Assembly: GCA_017893485.1 (NCBI GenBank)
Contig: CM030368.1
Span: 176,572,504-176,636,503, forward strand
Direction of reading: 5' to 3'
Origin: Hemerocallis citrina
Taxonomy: Eukaryota > Streptophyta > Magnoliopsida > Asparagales > Asphodelaceae
DNA length: 64,000 bases
In this document: positions 23,728-34,884 of the stretch, piece after piece
How positions within the stretch are numbered: the first letter of the stretch is position 1
How the letters are laid out: each line of letters starts with the position of its first letter
Position numbers and translations under genes: made by a program
Notes under the pieces: model-generated
What the model was told of the DNA's origin: nothing
What the model saw: only the letters and a program-made list of their open reading frames with translations
Databases searched by the model: none

Positions 23728-25004
23728 ATGGACTTGTCAAGTGACACGTCAAGTGATGATAGTGACGGGTTTGATGACTTGTTGACACTCCAGTTTCTAG
23801 AGATGATCTCTGAAAAAAATCCCCGTTTCACTTCTAAACTAACAAGACGTGAATATCTACAAGAAATCCTAGATGGTCCCCTGGATAAGTGTCATCGCAT
23901 ATTCGACATGAATCAAGATTGTTTTTTGGTTTTGTGTCAATTTCTTAAAAATGGCAACTACCTCGAGGAAACGCACAAGGAAGCCCAACATAGACACGTC
24001 TCTATTGAGGAAAGTGTTGCGATTTTTTTGTACATTGTCGGTAATAGTCATAGAATGAGAGGGGCTGCTGATCGGTTTCAGCACCCAACAGAAACAATCG
24101 AACGACATTTTACAAAAGTGTTGAAAGGTTTGGCAAGAGCAGCAACAGTTCTCATTACTCCCCCAAACACGACACATGTACATGAAAGGATCAATAGTTC
24201 CATCGACTTTTATCCATGGTTTAAAGTATTTTGTTAGCTTCATGATTACTACCATATTATTGTAATATTTCAAATGTGTTTACTAAAGTAGTAGGTTTCA
24301 AATTCATTAATGTAGGAGCTATTGGTGCTGCCGATAGCACATTAATAGATGCTTGCGTACCCGCTAGTCGACAAAATACTTGTTGTGATCGAAAAGACAA
24401 TATAACTCAAAATGTGCTGGCCGCTTGTGATTTTAATATGATGTTCACATTTGTTTATGCGGGATGGGAAGGAAGTGCTAACGACTCCCGGGTAATACAA
24501 AGTGCATTAACACAAGGACTGTTGCAAATCCCTCCCGATGATAAATATTACTTAGTAGATTGTGGTTACACGAACATGCCCGATTTTTTAGCTTCCTACC
24601 GCGGTGAGGCATATCACTTGCAAGACTTCCAAGGGCCTAATCATGCACCAACCCAACATAGGCAACATTTCAACAAAATACATGCAAGGCTACGAAATGT
24701 CATTGAAAGAACCTTTGGTGTATTCAAAAAAAGGTTTCTCATCTTCAAGTATATGACAAACTACATGTTCACAAGACAGGTTCTAATGGTACCAGCTTGT
24801 TGTGCAGTTCATAATTTTATACGTAGATATTCAGCGAACGATACATTCTTTTCGGATTTAGAAGATGAACAATTAATTAATCATCTACACAATGAAGATA
24901 ATGCATCCACATCTCAAGGGTTGGATTTGTTATCTTCCCAATTGAATCACATGAATAGTAAAAGAGATCAAATTGCTACAGCTATGTGGAATGCAATGCA
25001 TTAA
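23728..25004 (+). CDS. PIF/Harbinger DDE transposase (HARBI1/DDE_Tnp_4 type), two exons
   Basis: Part 1, 23728 to about 24230, encodes the helical N-terminal domain (ISEKNPRFTSKLTRREYL ... GNSHRMRGAADRFQHPTETI ... FYPWFK). Part 2, up to 25004, encodes the nuclease: AIGAADSTLIDACVPASRQ (first Asp), FTFVYAGWEGSANDSRV (second Asp), VDCGYTNMPDFLASYRG and NVIERTFGVFKKRF (Glu). A short intron of about 60-80 nt after WFK, roughly 24231-24300, is inferred because part 1 stops at 24237; its exact junctions are unclear. All three DDE residues are present and neither part contains a stop, so a functional protein is possible. The family cuts and pastes at TTA/TAA sites. Confidence 0.78.
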
Positions 25005-25009
25005 TGTAA

Positions 25010-28000
25010 TGTTTTAGCCCAATGTAGTGGTTCATGGCTTCATTGTGCTATTCCAATATATGGTTATAAGTGCATTTGTTCCTTTCGTTTTTCATCTATT
25101 TGATAACCGCATGTGAAGTTGATTTAAGTATGATGGTTATGATGATGATTATAAGTGCATGTTTAAAATTTAAATTCACAACAAACCTATTTACTTTATG
25201 TCTGTCTAGGCAATGATGAAATTCACATATAATTTTTAGAGGCATGTGTGTCCCCCCTTCTTCCTGGTTTTGTTGTGTACTAGTGAATAGGAAATGAACA
25301 GCTACAGTGAATATCCATGGAAATGAACAAACTTGGGGATGATTTGTGGTTTCTATTAAGGTTTATGTGAAGTCAGATAGGTTATTATGTGGACTATTCA
25401 TGCTAAGCTGAGTGTATGCTTTTCGAATTTAACTATGGGTGGCAGAGGGGTTGGACACTTGATTAGATATAGTTGGCATGACATAATAATGCAGCCCTAT
25501 ACTAAGCTTGATGCTTTATTTGAACAAATATTCTATACAAATGTGTTCTGAGCCTATGACTAATTCAATCCTTTAAAAGATATTTGGTTCAGTTGGATGC
25601 TTACACACAAAATCAAATGTCTGATATGCATTAATTACTTTTGTATGGTACCTGAATCATTTTTTTTTTGCTGCCCAAACCTGGAGATATTTTTTTGGGT
25701 GGGATTAAGGGTGAAAGAAGGAAATGGCTGCCCAAAATTTGGGGATCCTGTGTTGGCTTCACATGGTTCTTAATGAATACTGAAGCTTCTGATGCTTTCT
25801 GAAGGTTGTGATGGTTAATGATGGCCTCTGATGCTTTATAATGCAGTGCACTTTGGTAAAGTTTTAATACTAAGTTATATTTTACTTTCTCCAAATCTAT
25901 ATAGTTTTCATCTTATCATGATAGTCAGATTGTTGTTTATAATGAATCTTCAAATTTTGGGAAGTTCGTCGATTTATTTCCATACTGATTGTGGGATATG
26001 TGACGGGTTTTGATGTTTTGTTTCCATGGTCTACTGATGTGTTTGCAGGTTGTACTTGGATGCTAATGTAGTGCACTTGAATGCATGCAGTGCACTTGGA
26101 TTAGAATGTGTGTTTGGATGGGTTTTGTTTGCAACATTTTAACAGGCACATGATGCTCAGCCAGTGCACTTGGATGCATTGTTGTTACCTATGATGCTTT
26201 AGAAGAATGAATGGAGTTATCTCATAACATGAAGTGCATCTCGTTTAAATTTCACCCCAAAGTATTTTTAATTTCTGTCGTTCTAGGCAATGATGACATA
26301 CACTATTAATCAGAAGGGTGTGTGTCCACCCCCATCTATCATCATGTGCCTCTGATCAATCTGGATATGATGGATATGGTAGCTTCTTATCCATTTTTTT
26401 TAGGTTAACGTAAACACACAACACTTCTATGTGGACTTATCCCATTGTACTGACCAAATGATTGATGAATTCAACTATGGGTGGCGGAGGGGGTGGACAC
26501 ATGATTAGTAATAGTTGGCATGGCATTTTAAAAAATGCATCCCTAGACTAATCTTGATGATTTATTAGAACAATTGTTCTATAAAAATGTGTTCTGAGCT
26601 TACGACTAATTAAATCCTTTTAAATATTGACATTGCTTTGTTCTATGCAAATGATTTCATTAATTGTTTATTACGAAATTGTTTTATCCCATAGCAGGAT
26701 GAAGAGTGGTATGAAGCAGCAGTGAACCTCCTTGTTGCAACTGTGATACAGTCACGATAAGGTTTTGATATTCTTCACATCTACATTGGGTTTAAGGTAT
26801 TTAAATTTGTTTATACTTCCTTCACCTGCTTCCTCCCTTCACCTGCAAGAAGAAGCCGTCAGAATCCATCAGTAGCCATCACAAGCCATGAGCAGCAACA
26901 GAACCCATCACAAGAACTAATTGTACACAGTATGGAAATTCTACAGAGGAAGAAATCAATGGTTTAATTAAATAGCATCAGAAGCCATCATCTCTAGATT
27001 CATTTTAGCCACATGTACTATTTTGTGTTTGGTTGGTAGTATTTCACAATCGTGGAGATGATGATGATATATTCTAATTCTATATAACCTTTGGAGTATT
27101 GAAAATTTTCATATACTAGTAACCACAAACATGCTAGATGGTAGTAACGAACGAAACACAAATATGTAAGCAATTTTGTAGATGTCCATCTGATGAATCT
27201 GGAGATGATGGCTTCTGATCCTACTTAACTAGACTATTGATTTCTTCATATTTAAAAGATCTCATTGCGTTACCTTCCTGTAATGGGTACTGTTGCTACT
27301 CATGGATTGTGATGGCTTCTTCTTGCAGGTGAAGGGAGGAAGCAGGTGAAGGAAGTAAAGGAGAGATGGAAGTAAAGTGGGAGTAAAGTGCTCGTGTAGA
27401 GAGAGAAGAGAGTTTAAAGGAAATTGATTATGAATGAAGAAGTTTTGTGAAAACTTTTGAAAAAACACCCAAACCAAACAGGTTTTGGGATTTTTTTTCC
27501 TGGCTTCATCTTGCTTTACATTTGTTTGAAGGTTTCAGTTTCACTTTCAAAATTAATTTCTCGTTGCATCCCTTATAACTATCAAGGCTCCTCATAATTG
27601 TCATGGGTAACGCAAAATCAGATTGTGAATTATTAGTTACCAAATACAGAAAAATTTCTACAATATTTTGTACATGTGCCTCTCATGAATCTGGAGATTC
27701 TGGCTTCTGGTCCTATTTAAGTAAACTATTGATTTCTTCCTTTGTAATATTCCCATACTGTGTACAAGTACCTTCCTGTGATGGGTATTGCTGCTGCTCA
27801 TGGCTTCTGATGGCTTCTGATGGATTGTGATGACTTCTTCTTCCTTTATAAGGGATTATGGTATGAATTTCACTTTCAAAATAACCTTCTTGTTACTATG
27901 TTATAACTGTGAAGGCTGTGAAGGCTTCTGATGTTTGTGATGGCTTCTCATGCTTGGGCAAAATCATTCTAATAAAATTTGCACATGTGCCTCAGATGAA

Positions 28001-29410
28001 TCTGAAGATGATGGCTTTATGATCCTATAAATTTTCCATACTGTGTACAGTTTCCTTGCTATGATGGCTTCTGATGCTGCTCATGGCTTCTGATGTTTCT
28101 GATGGATTCTGTTGATTTCTGATGCTGTGATGCTTTTGATGCTGTGATGTCTTCTGATGCTGTGATGCTTCTGATGCATGCAGTTTCGGTGGAAGTGCTT
28201 CTTGTCATATGTTTGTTGTCAGCCTCCATCTAACAGGAAGTGCTTCATTTAATTCTTTTAAATCACCCTTACTCTTTTACCTCTATCAGTCTAGGCAATG
28301 ATAAAATGGACTAATCAAAGCTTATATTACTGATTTCATCCATGCCAATATATTTTTCGTGTCAAAATCATCCATATTTTATTAACCAATATTTTTTTGA
28401 TGGATAATCAAAGCTTATGATGCTTGTGATGGGTAATGAAAGCATCTGATGCTTTATAAGGTAATAAAAGTCATCATATCCACATTGATCATTTTAAATA
28501 TTGGCATGCAATTCAAAAGCATTAAAATGCATGATTAGAACTAGTTGGCATGGCATTCAAATGCAGCCCTAGACTAATCTTCATGTTTTATTCAAATATT
28601 TTTTCTATACATAAGTGTTCTGAGCCTACAACTAATTGAATCCCAATAAATATTTCCTAGTATTTCGTTTCGTGATTAATTTTTAATGATATGATTCAAT
28701 CCTTACCAGGATGAAGATTGGTATCAGAAATAGCAGCTGAACATCTTTTTTACAACTGCGACACTTTTGCGCAATTGGGTATTTATATCCTACACTTCTT
28801 AATTGAGTTTTTTTCTCTTATTTGTAAGAATTTTTTATGTACCTGGCTCCTTTGGAGTGACACACACTTTATGCAATAATTTCTGATGTGCATTATATAA
28901 TGTGTGTCATGCTGAATCCTTCAGATGCTTGTGATTATGAATCCTTTACAAGAAAAATTTCTGTTGCTGCTCATGGCTTTTGATTCTGAATCATTTTCAT
29001 TGAAAGAACCTTTGGGTTCTGATGCTGCTAATGGCTTTGATGCTTCTGATGGATTGTGAATCCTTGTCATGCTTTACACACTTTGAAAATTACTTCTTGT
29101 TGATATGTTGTAACTATGAAGTCTTCTGATAAATTTGGGACTGACTTGAGATGCTTGTGATGGCTTCTCATGCTTTGGGCAAAATCAGTATGTCAATACA
29201 AGGATTTGTAATAACTTTTGTTCATGTGCCTCTGATGAATTTGGAGATGATGGCTTCTGATCCTGTATAACTCAACTATTGATTTCTTTCTTTAACAAAT
29301 TTTCATACTGTGTACAATTTTCTTCCTATGATGGGTTCTGATGCTGCTCATGGCTTCTGATGTTCTGATGGATTCTGATGGCTTCTGATGCTTTATAAGG
29401 GATTAAAGGA
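25010..29410. repeat. Degenerate GATGGCTTCTGATG repeat region within the Harbinger element
   Basis: Non-coding and dominated by variants of TTCTGATGGCTTCTGATG. At least four diverged copies of a longer block occur (near 27186, 27676, 27990 and 29225). Each reads roughly: TGTGCCTCTGATGAATCTGG, AGATGATGGCTTCTGATCCT, CTATTGATTTCTT, CATACTGTGTACAA, CTATGATGGGT, TGCTGCTCATGGC. A further phrase (GACTAAT...TTCTATA...GTGTTCTGAGC) recurs near 25500, 26560 and 28600. No protein or RNA gene recognised. Confidence 0.6.
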
Positions 29411-30219
29411 TGAAGTTTCAAATTCATTTATTAACTGCTAATTTTGTTCCTATCAAAATTTGCAGATTACAATTGGTGTAAGGGCCGACAATTACACAAT
29501 TTAGATAAACAACAGCATAGCTTGCCAGTGATGGGGAGAAACAAGGAAGAAAATTGAAAAAAATTGAAGCGAAAGATACCACAAAAGCCACATAAAAACA
29601 AGCACAATCCAATGTATGTTGCATCAGTGTAATTCAGCTCATTTGGAAATCCAGCTTTCAAGTACATATAATATAATGTATTGGAACTTAATAAACAGAG
29701 AGTTGCAATGTAATATAATGTATTTCAACTTTATTTTTATTATGTGACTTGAGATTGAAGCAAGTGTAATGAGTTACAAAACAATGGATGCGATCAAAGA
29801 ATTTTCATTATATTATATTCAAATGATCTTTCATATTACTCTTTTACATATCGCATATCAGTTTATGGAATGTTCTTAATACAATACGAATACAACATCT
29901 TCATTAGAAAAAGCATAGTCGCATATCAGTTCATATGAACAAGCTTAAGGTATTTCACATTAATACAACTCCTCATATTGGTAAGATTTGCTCGATTCGC
30001 TCTTTCTCAAGCTTCTTTGTTCGTATACTTGTAGAACTTTGCTCTGTAACTGCAGGGGAAAAAAAACTTCAGAAGAAAACTAATGCAAATTGGTTAAATA
30101 TATGCCGTTTATAATCTCATTGTCAGAAAAACTTTATTTCTATTAATTTGAGAATTTAATTTTATACCCAAACGCCTTTTATAAGCTCATTTTCCAATAA
30201 CTATTTTAATGAAAATTTT
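29411..30219. other. Harbinger 3' region, non-coding
   Basis: AT-rich, no ORF of interest. From about 30100 it grades into motifs resembling the following tandem repeat (AAACGCCTTTTATAAGCTCATTTTC). Confidence 0.4.
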
Positions 30220-30703
30220 AGATTTTTTGGTTTACCAAACGCATTTTATACTCTCATTTTCAAAAAACTGTTTTCAAAAAAAATTATTACCAAACAGCTT
30301 TTACACTCTCATTTTCAGAAAACTGTTTTCAGAAAACTATTTTCAGAAAACTGTTTTCAAAACAACTAACCAAACTCAACCAAAAATTTCAGATTTTTTG
30401 GTTTACCAAACGCATTTTATACTCTCATTTTCAAAAAACTGTTTTCAAAAAAATTTATTACCAAACAACTTTTACACTCTCATTTTAAGAAAACTGTTTT
30501 CAGAAAACTCTTTTCAGAAAACTGTTTTCAGAAAACTGTTTTCAAAACAACTAACCAAATGCAACCTCAGATTTTTTGGTTTACCAAACGCATTTTATAT
30601 ACTCTCATTTTCAAAAAACTGTTTGCAAATTTTTTTATTACCAAACAGCTTTTACACTCTCATTTTCAGAAAACTGTTTTCAAAACAACTAACCAAACGC
30701 TAG
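30220..30703. repeat. Three tandem units of 171-178 bp near the Harbinger right end
   Basis: Units begin AGATTTTTTGGTTTACCAAA at 30220, 30391 and 30569. Each continues with CGCATTTTATACTCTCATTTT, several CAGAAAACTGTTTT phrases and AACAACTAACCAAA. The third unit is shorter. The open frame through this stretch is a repeat artefact. Confidence 0.75.
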
Positions 30704-31252
30704 CGATTCCTAAAGAGCTTTTTCCCAAAAATTTAAAACTGAGGTCGCTATTGGGAATAGCGACCTTATTATACTAAGGTCGCTATTCCCAATAACGACC
30801 TTAGTAGGAAACACAATCTCCTTATTCTTTGTAAAATTTGCAAAATAGTCATACAACTAAGGCCTCTATTCAGAATAACGATCTTAGTTAATAAATGCCT
30901 CTATTCCGAATAGTGACCTTAGTTTTAAAAATAAATTGATTGTCATTTTTCAGAGAGCAAAAGCTCTACAGATTTTGCTATGTGTTAGAATACAACTCAT
31001 TAAAGGTCGCTAATCCCATCAGCGACCTCATTATACTAAGGTCGCTAGTGGGAATAGCGACGAAAAACAAAAAATTCAAAAAAATTTAAAACATAAGTCG
31101 CTATTCCCATTAGCGACCTCGAAATGAAGAGGCCGCTATTGGGAATAGCGGCCGCTACTGACGTGGCACAAAGTAGCCCAAAAGCGCTAATAGTTGGGCA
31201 ACTGGCCCAAAAATGCAAATACTTTCAAAAAGTGGCCTATGTAGGAAAAAAA

Positions 31253-31606
31253 TTCGAACTAACATGTGGGTACTTTTTTTAAATGCCTAAAATGCCCATG
31301 GCATTAATAACTGTGAATTTCTAAACGGGGTTTGAATGGGTTCTAATATGGTTTTGGGTTCTGGTTCGAATTCGGGTTCAGAGATAGGGGAGTCGGGTTG
31401 GGGTTTGCCAGTGGGGAGAGAGGAGGGTTAAAGGGGGAAGTGGAGGTAGGGTTAAAAAATGGGTATGGGTATGGTTTGGGTTTCAAATTGGGTTTAAGAG
31501 GAAAGGGGTTTGGGGAGAGGAGAGAGACGGAGGAGGAGGACGCCGATGCAGGTTTGGGTTCAGATTTCGATCAGGACTGAGAGGGGAAGGAGAGAAAAGA
31601 AGGTGG
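31253..31606. other. G-rich flank
   Basis: A GGGTTTGGG-rich stretch with no recognised gene. It is the target of the following LTR element; similar GGGTTT-type sequence resumes at 35365. Confidence 0.4.
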
Positions 31607-31611
31607 TTCAG

Positions 31612-32087
31612 TGTTCCAACTCGGCCTCCAACGATGTCGTTGGACGCGGCAGACCGTCTTCTCTCTATCTCAATTACCTGCAAACCCTAGCTGGAAATCA
31701 AGAAGAGAGAAGGAAGGAGACGATGAACAGTAATTCTCAATTTGGAAATCTATTCATATGCACACTGATTACATTGAGTTTTTTTATACAAAATGAAGAA
31801 GACATGTGCATCGCATGTAAATGAACCTGAACTCTAACAGAAAATGGTTAGGGTGGGAATCACTTAACCCATTCGCTAACCACCTTCTTACAGCTCTTTC
31901 CACGTGCATAGCGCACTACTAATACAGGGTCTTATCTGAAAGATAACATGCACTATTTACAAAATAACCCTTTCAAGACAAACAATTACTTGAGGACTGA
32001 TATATTAGATACTTTCTCCCCAACTGCAACTTGAATTCTGAGACCCCATGGCTGCACCTGAGTGAGATCCAACTGAGGATTGGATCA
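31612..32087 (-). repeat. 3' LTR of the ORF-carrying element
   Basis: 476 bp, differing from the other LTR at about a dozen positions, clustered near GATGTCGTTGGACGCGGC and at the sequence beside the TATA box. Confidence 0.9.
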
Positions 32088-32344
32088 ATCCTTTCCCCTT
32101 CAAAAAAAGCTACCCTGAGCTCTTGAACTGATCCAATTTGAACACCCACCAAAGACTTTCCGGAAAGAATTGATGATTTATAGGATAATTCAATGCATTT
32201 AGCAAGCATCTTAGGTTGATGTTCTCAACCAGGCCTGAGAATTTCCGAAATGAAAGCAGACTCTGCAATGAAGCTGCAAAACGAATTCCTGTACTGATAT
32301 GACTACCCTGATATGCTTCATATGTGCCTTCTACAGCAGCGTTT

Positions 32345-34558
32345 TCACATAAGTTTGAAGGCTTTATGTTGCCCAGATTTTGTTGATTTATATGACCCAT
32401 ATATCAAATGTGGAAAACCAATCTCGATGCATTTCTGAACCCCTGTATCCATGTTCTTCCTCGAAGAAGCACCAAACTGCATACACTGTCCAGAATCAGG
32501 TGGTTTGATTTGGGTGACATCTTTAGATGGAGAGATATCCAACACAACAGACCCCTCAGATGATTTAAAACTAATATCATTCTCACTCGTAATACTTCCC
32601 AAGCAAGCAGCATCCTTTGAAGCACTTTTAGAAGTGTTATGTACTCTTTCAAAAATGCCTAAGGCTTCTATCAACTTGTGAAATCTTCTGGCATCATCAA
32701 TAAGGAAGAGATATGCTACCCTAACCTTCTCAGTACCAGAGTTCTGATCTTTCGCCAAACCCTTAGAGTAATAATCAACATTTAAAGCAATAGATGTTGG
32801 GAAATGAAAATTGATACTTTGTTGAACAAAAAAGAACTCTAACTTCATTTCAGGTTCAGTTAAAGAGTGGTATACTGCTTTCTGCTTCCAGTGCATTAAA
32901 GATAACTTGGAGGACAACAAAAACTCCAGTGCCACTTTCACAGTATCCAAAGGACCATTCTTCATTTCCATATAACTGCCTTGACTCATTGCACTGATCC
33001 AACTTGGACATCCCACTAGGAACTTGAGCTTTTGTTCCAATTCAAGTCCAAGACCGAACCCAATAATATCTACAGACTTGAACTTGTAGTCTTCAAACAC
33101 AAGTACAGTGAAATCCCCTTCACTAGCAGCTTCACACAATAACAACTTGTAAGCAACTGACATTAATCTGTAGCAGTTGGTTTGATTTGTCCTGTTTCCA
33201 GCAAAAAGGGAACTGATCCTTTGCAACATCTTCACACTAACGAATACTAACTTGATGCTATAGTCATCACTTTCTGCAACATGTCGAAGCGAGAGATTAT
33301 ATGGCACAGAACCACCCTTAGCAATGTCTTGATAAGGATCATAATAGAGAGGTGAAAATTGGTGACTTTTGTACCTTCCAATAGGAACTTGCTTAAAGGG
33401 TTTTGACACCAAATATGTCCAGCCTCCCACTGCAGACTCTCTTTCAATCCCAAGCTCATGTATCCACAAATACAACTGTAATATCCACCCTTCAATTAAA
33501 ATTTCCTTTAAGGACTTCACTCCTCCTCTATATTCCTCCCACCAACGGAACCAGTCAAGCATTTGTCCTTCAAGACCAATCAACCACCACTCCAATAAGT
33601 GCATAAGGTCTGCATAGGGTACAAGATGATATCCAAATGAAGATAAATGACTAGAGCCAACAATAGGAAGCATGTCTAACGTCGAGAGCTCGTTTGGATA
33701 GAATAATGGCTTTTCTTGAGTGTGAGTCGAAGAGTATAACTCCCTTTGTTGGCCATTAGGACATGCATGAGGAGAACTTCCTTTATTCAACCTTCCCTGT
33801 TGAACATCAAACTCAACTTGTGCCTTAGGATTTAAAAAATCCGCCTCAATTACTTTTGAACACAACTCACACTCCTTTTTTGGTCTGGATGCATTCTCAA
33901 CCTTAGTTTGAGCTGATTTAGAGTGAGTCTCAAAGAAAACTTCTTGTAGAACATTAGTGTGTAGTGACAAAGTTGATGGACATGAGGTTTGCGACCCAAA
34001 CAGAGAGCGAACATCTGGAATCGTATTGGTAAAATCATAAGGATATGAGGGTAATGTAAAGAACTCAGTAGTTACTTCATCCATAGTAGTCGATAAAATA
34101 ACATGACCAACTCCTTGAGACTTCGTATCATCATGTTTTCGGGCTGAACCAGTGTTTGAGAGCTTTAAAGCCTTGAGTGTGAGCCTTATATCATTTCTTG
34201 ACAACTCCAAGTTCTCATGGGAATTTAACCCAACACTTGGTGTGCGTTTCCTGAACCTCATAGTTGGTTGCATCTTTACCTTGGAAGCTGATTCTTCGAC
34301 TGAACAATTGAGGTGTGTAGGGGATGGAGAAGAATCTTGTTGTCGCAAATGGGGAGGGAGATACCCATCCTGTGGTATTATCGGTGATGGTGATTTCTCA
34401 TAGAGAGTGGACGAAGCATTGTGTCGTAGATGGGGAGGAAGATACCCAACCTGCAATCCTTCGATTGATGCGGATTTCTCATAGGAATTTTGTCGAACAG
34501 CTGATGTCCGCCAAGAACCACCTCTATCCACTGATTCTTCTTCACTATCTTCAGACAT
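32345..34558 (-). CDS. Unknown protein, 737 aa, inside an LTR element
   Basis: Single uninterrupted frame occupying most of the element interior; I do not recognise the protein. Visible: an acidic N-terminus (SEDSEEE); a 27-residue tandem duplication at about 26-45 and 53-72, each with YEKSxS followed by GYLPPHLR; a Ser-rich basic stretch to about 150; a CxxC at 230-233 (KKECELC); a Trp-rich helical segment at about 321-340 (LLEWWLIGLE then DWFRWW); and mixed alpha/beta-like sequence to a C-terminus ending HKAFKLM. No transmembrane or signal segment is obvious and no retroviral domain is seen. The frame is open upstream to a stop near 34672, so ATG 34558 is the first in-frame Met. A 2.2-kb open frame in a non-autonomous element suggests a captured host cDNA or a novel retroelement protein. 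Confidence 0.7.
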   Translation of the reverse strand: MSEDSEEESVDRGGSWRTSAVRQNSYEKSASIEGLQVGYLPPHLRHNASSTLYEKSPSPIIPQDGYLPPHLRQQDSSPSPTHLNCSVEESASKVKMQPTMRFRKRTPSVGLNSHENLELSRNDIRLTLKALKLSNTGSARKHDDTKSQGVGHVILSTTMDEVTTEFFTLPSYPYDFTNTIPDVRSLFGSQTSCPSTLSLHTNVLQEVFFETHSKSAQTKVENASRPKKECELCSKVIEADFLNPKAQVEFDVQQGRLNKGSSPHACPNGQQRELYSSTHTQEKPLFYPNELSTLDMLPIVGSSHLSSFGYHLVPYADLMHLLEWWLIGLEGQMLDWFRWWEEYRGGVKSLKEILIEGWILQLYLWIHELGIERESAVGGWTYLVSKPFKQVPIGRYKSHQFSPLYYDPYQDIAKGGSVPYNLSLRHVAESDDYSIKLVFVSVKMLQRISSLFAGNRTNQTNCYRLMSVAYKLLLCEAASEGDFTVLVFEDYKFKSVDIIGFGLGLELEQKLKFLVGCPSWISAMSQGSYMEMKNGPLDTVKVALEFLLSSKLSLMHWKQKAVYHSLTEPEMKLEFFFVQQSINFHFPTSIALNVDYYSKGLAKDQNSGTEKVRVAYLFLIDDARRFHKLIEALGIFERVHNTSKSASKDAACLGSITSENDISFKSSEGSVVLDISPSKDVTQIKPPDSGQCMQFGASSRKNMDTGVQKCIEIGFPHLIYGSYKSTKSGQHKAFKLM

Positions 34559-34593
34559 CCAATGCTCCTCTGGTCGTTGTGAATGTTGAGTTC

Positions 34594-34868
34594 CTAATCT
34601 TCTACCACCATAAGAGGTTTCTTGATGTTGATATGACTTCCCCCCTTCTCTAGGTCGTCGTCGTGGATCTTAAAGAAATTTATCAATAACCTTCTCAATT
34701 CGATCAATCCTCTCATCACAACTGGATCGCTTGTGAGCAGCATCGCCATTACCGACAGCAGCTCGCGCGATCTGATCCGTAACTCTAGGTCCAGATCGAG
34801 ATCCAAATATCAGCTTCTTGAATGGGACATGATCGAATTCTTGTCAACGACAGCTACCTGATCGACTT
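34594..34868 (-). pseudogene. Gag-like leader remnant
   Basis: Between PBS and the 737-codon ORF, the frame shared with that ORF reads GSRSGPRVTDQIARAAVGN and RIDRIEKVIDKFL before a stop near 34672. This heptad-like text resembles the N-terminus of plant gypsy gag proteins. Another frame gives a 70-codon ORF (34594-34806) that is probably a shadow. It may be the residual 5' end of a parental gag, to which the unknown ORF was joined. Confidence 0.35.
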
Positions 34869-34869
34869 C

Positions 34870-34883
34870 GAGCTCTGATACCA
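34870..34883 (-). promoter_or_regulatory. Primer-binding site (Met-tRNA type)
   Basis: The minus strand reads TGGTATCAGAGCTC one base after the 5' LTR end, which fixes element polarity. Confidence 0.9.
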
Positions 34884-34884
34884 T

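Larger units (their letters stand above)
21558..30703 (+). mobile_element. PIF/Harbinger DNA transposon, about 9 kb (ends approximate)
   Basis: Contains the two ORFs typical of the superfamily, a Myb/SANT-like protein (22397-23391) and a DDE transposase (23728-25004), in the same direction. The left edge GGCTGTGTTTGG and the right-side ACCAAACGC / ACCAAATGCAACC motifs look like Harbinger termini, but the right end lies in a tandem repeat, so the boundary is uncertain. About 5.5 kb after the transposase is repetitive and non-coding. Confidence 0.6.
21291..31252. mobile_element. Long-TIR Mutator-like element enclosing a PIF/Harbinger element
   Basis: Arms of about 240-255 bp (21291-21545 and about 31005-31252) are inverted copies. 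They start GAATTTTTTT(T)CC, then CATAGGCCACTTTTTGAAA, TGGxCCAGTTxCCCAACTATTAG, TGTGCCAxGTCA and GCTATTCCCAATAGCGGCC. The right side (30740-31160) carries about eight 25-bp palindromes of the type GGTCGCTATT-NNN-AATAGCGACC. The 17-mer ACTTTTTGAAAATATTT near the left end is shared with the foldback MITE at 11410, so the two are related. A clean target duplication could not be read. The enclosed 9 kb encodes Harbinger proteins, best explained as a nested insertion between about 21558 and 30703. Confidence 0.65.

Noticed and set aside
30209..30777. Open frames of 164 and 72 codons rich in KNCFQK/FYTLIF
   Set aside because: They read through the three tandem AT-rich units; the periodic peptide is a consequence of the DNA repeat.
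21291..31252. Single giant Harbinger with 250-bp TIRs
   Set aside because: The outer arms match a 9-bp-duplication MULE-type element elsewhere in the window, so nesting explains them better.
33247..33617. ORFs on both strands opposite the 737-codon frame
   Set aside because: Shorter shadow frames without motifs; the minus 737-codon frame covers them.
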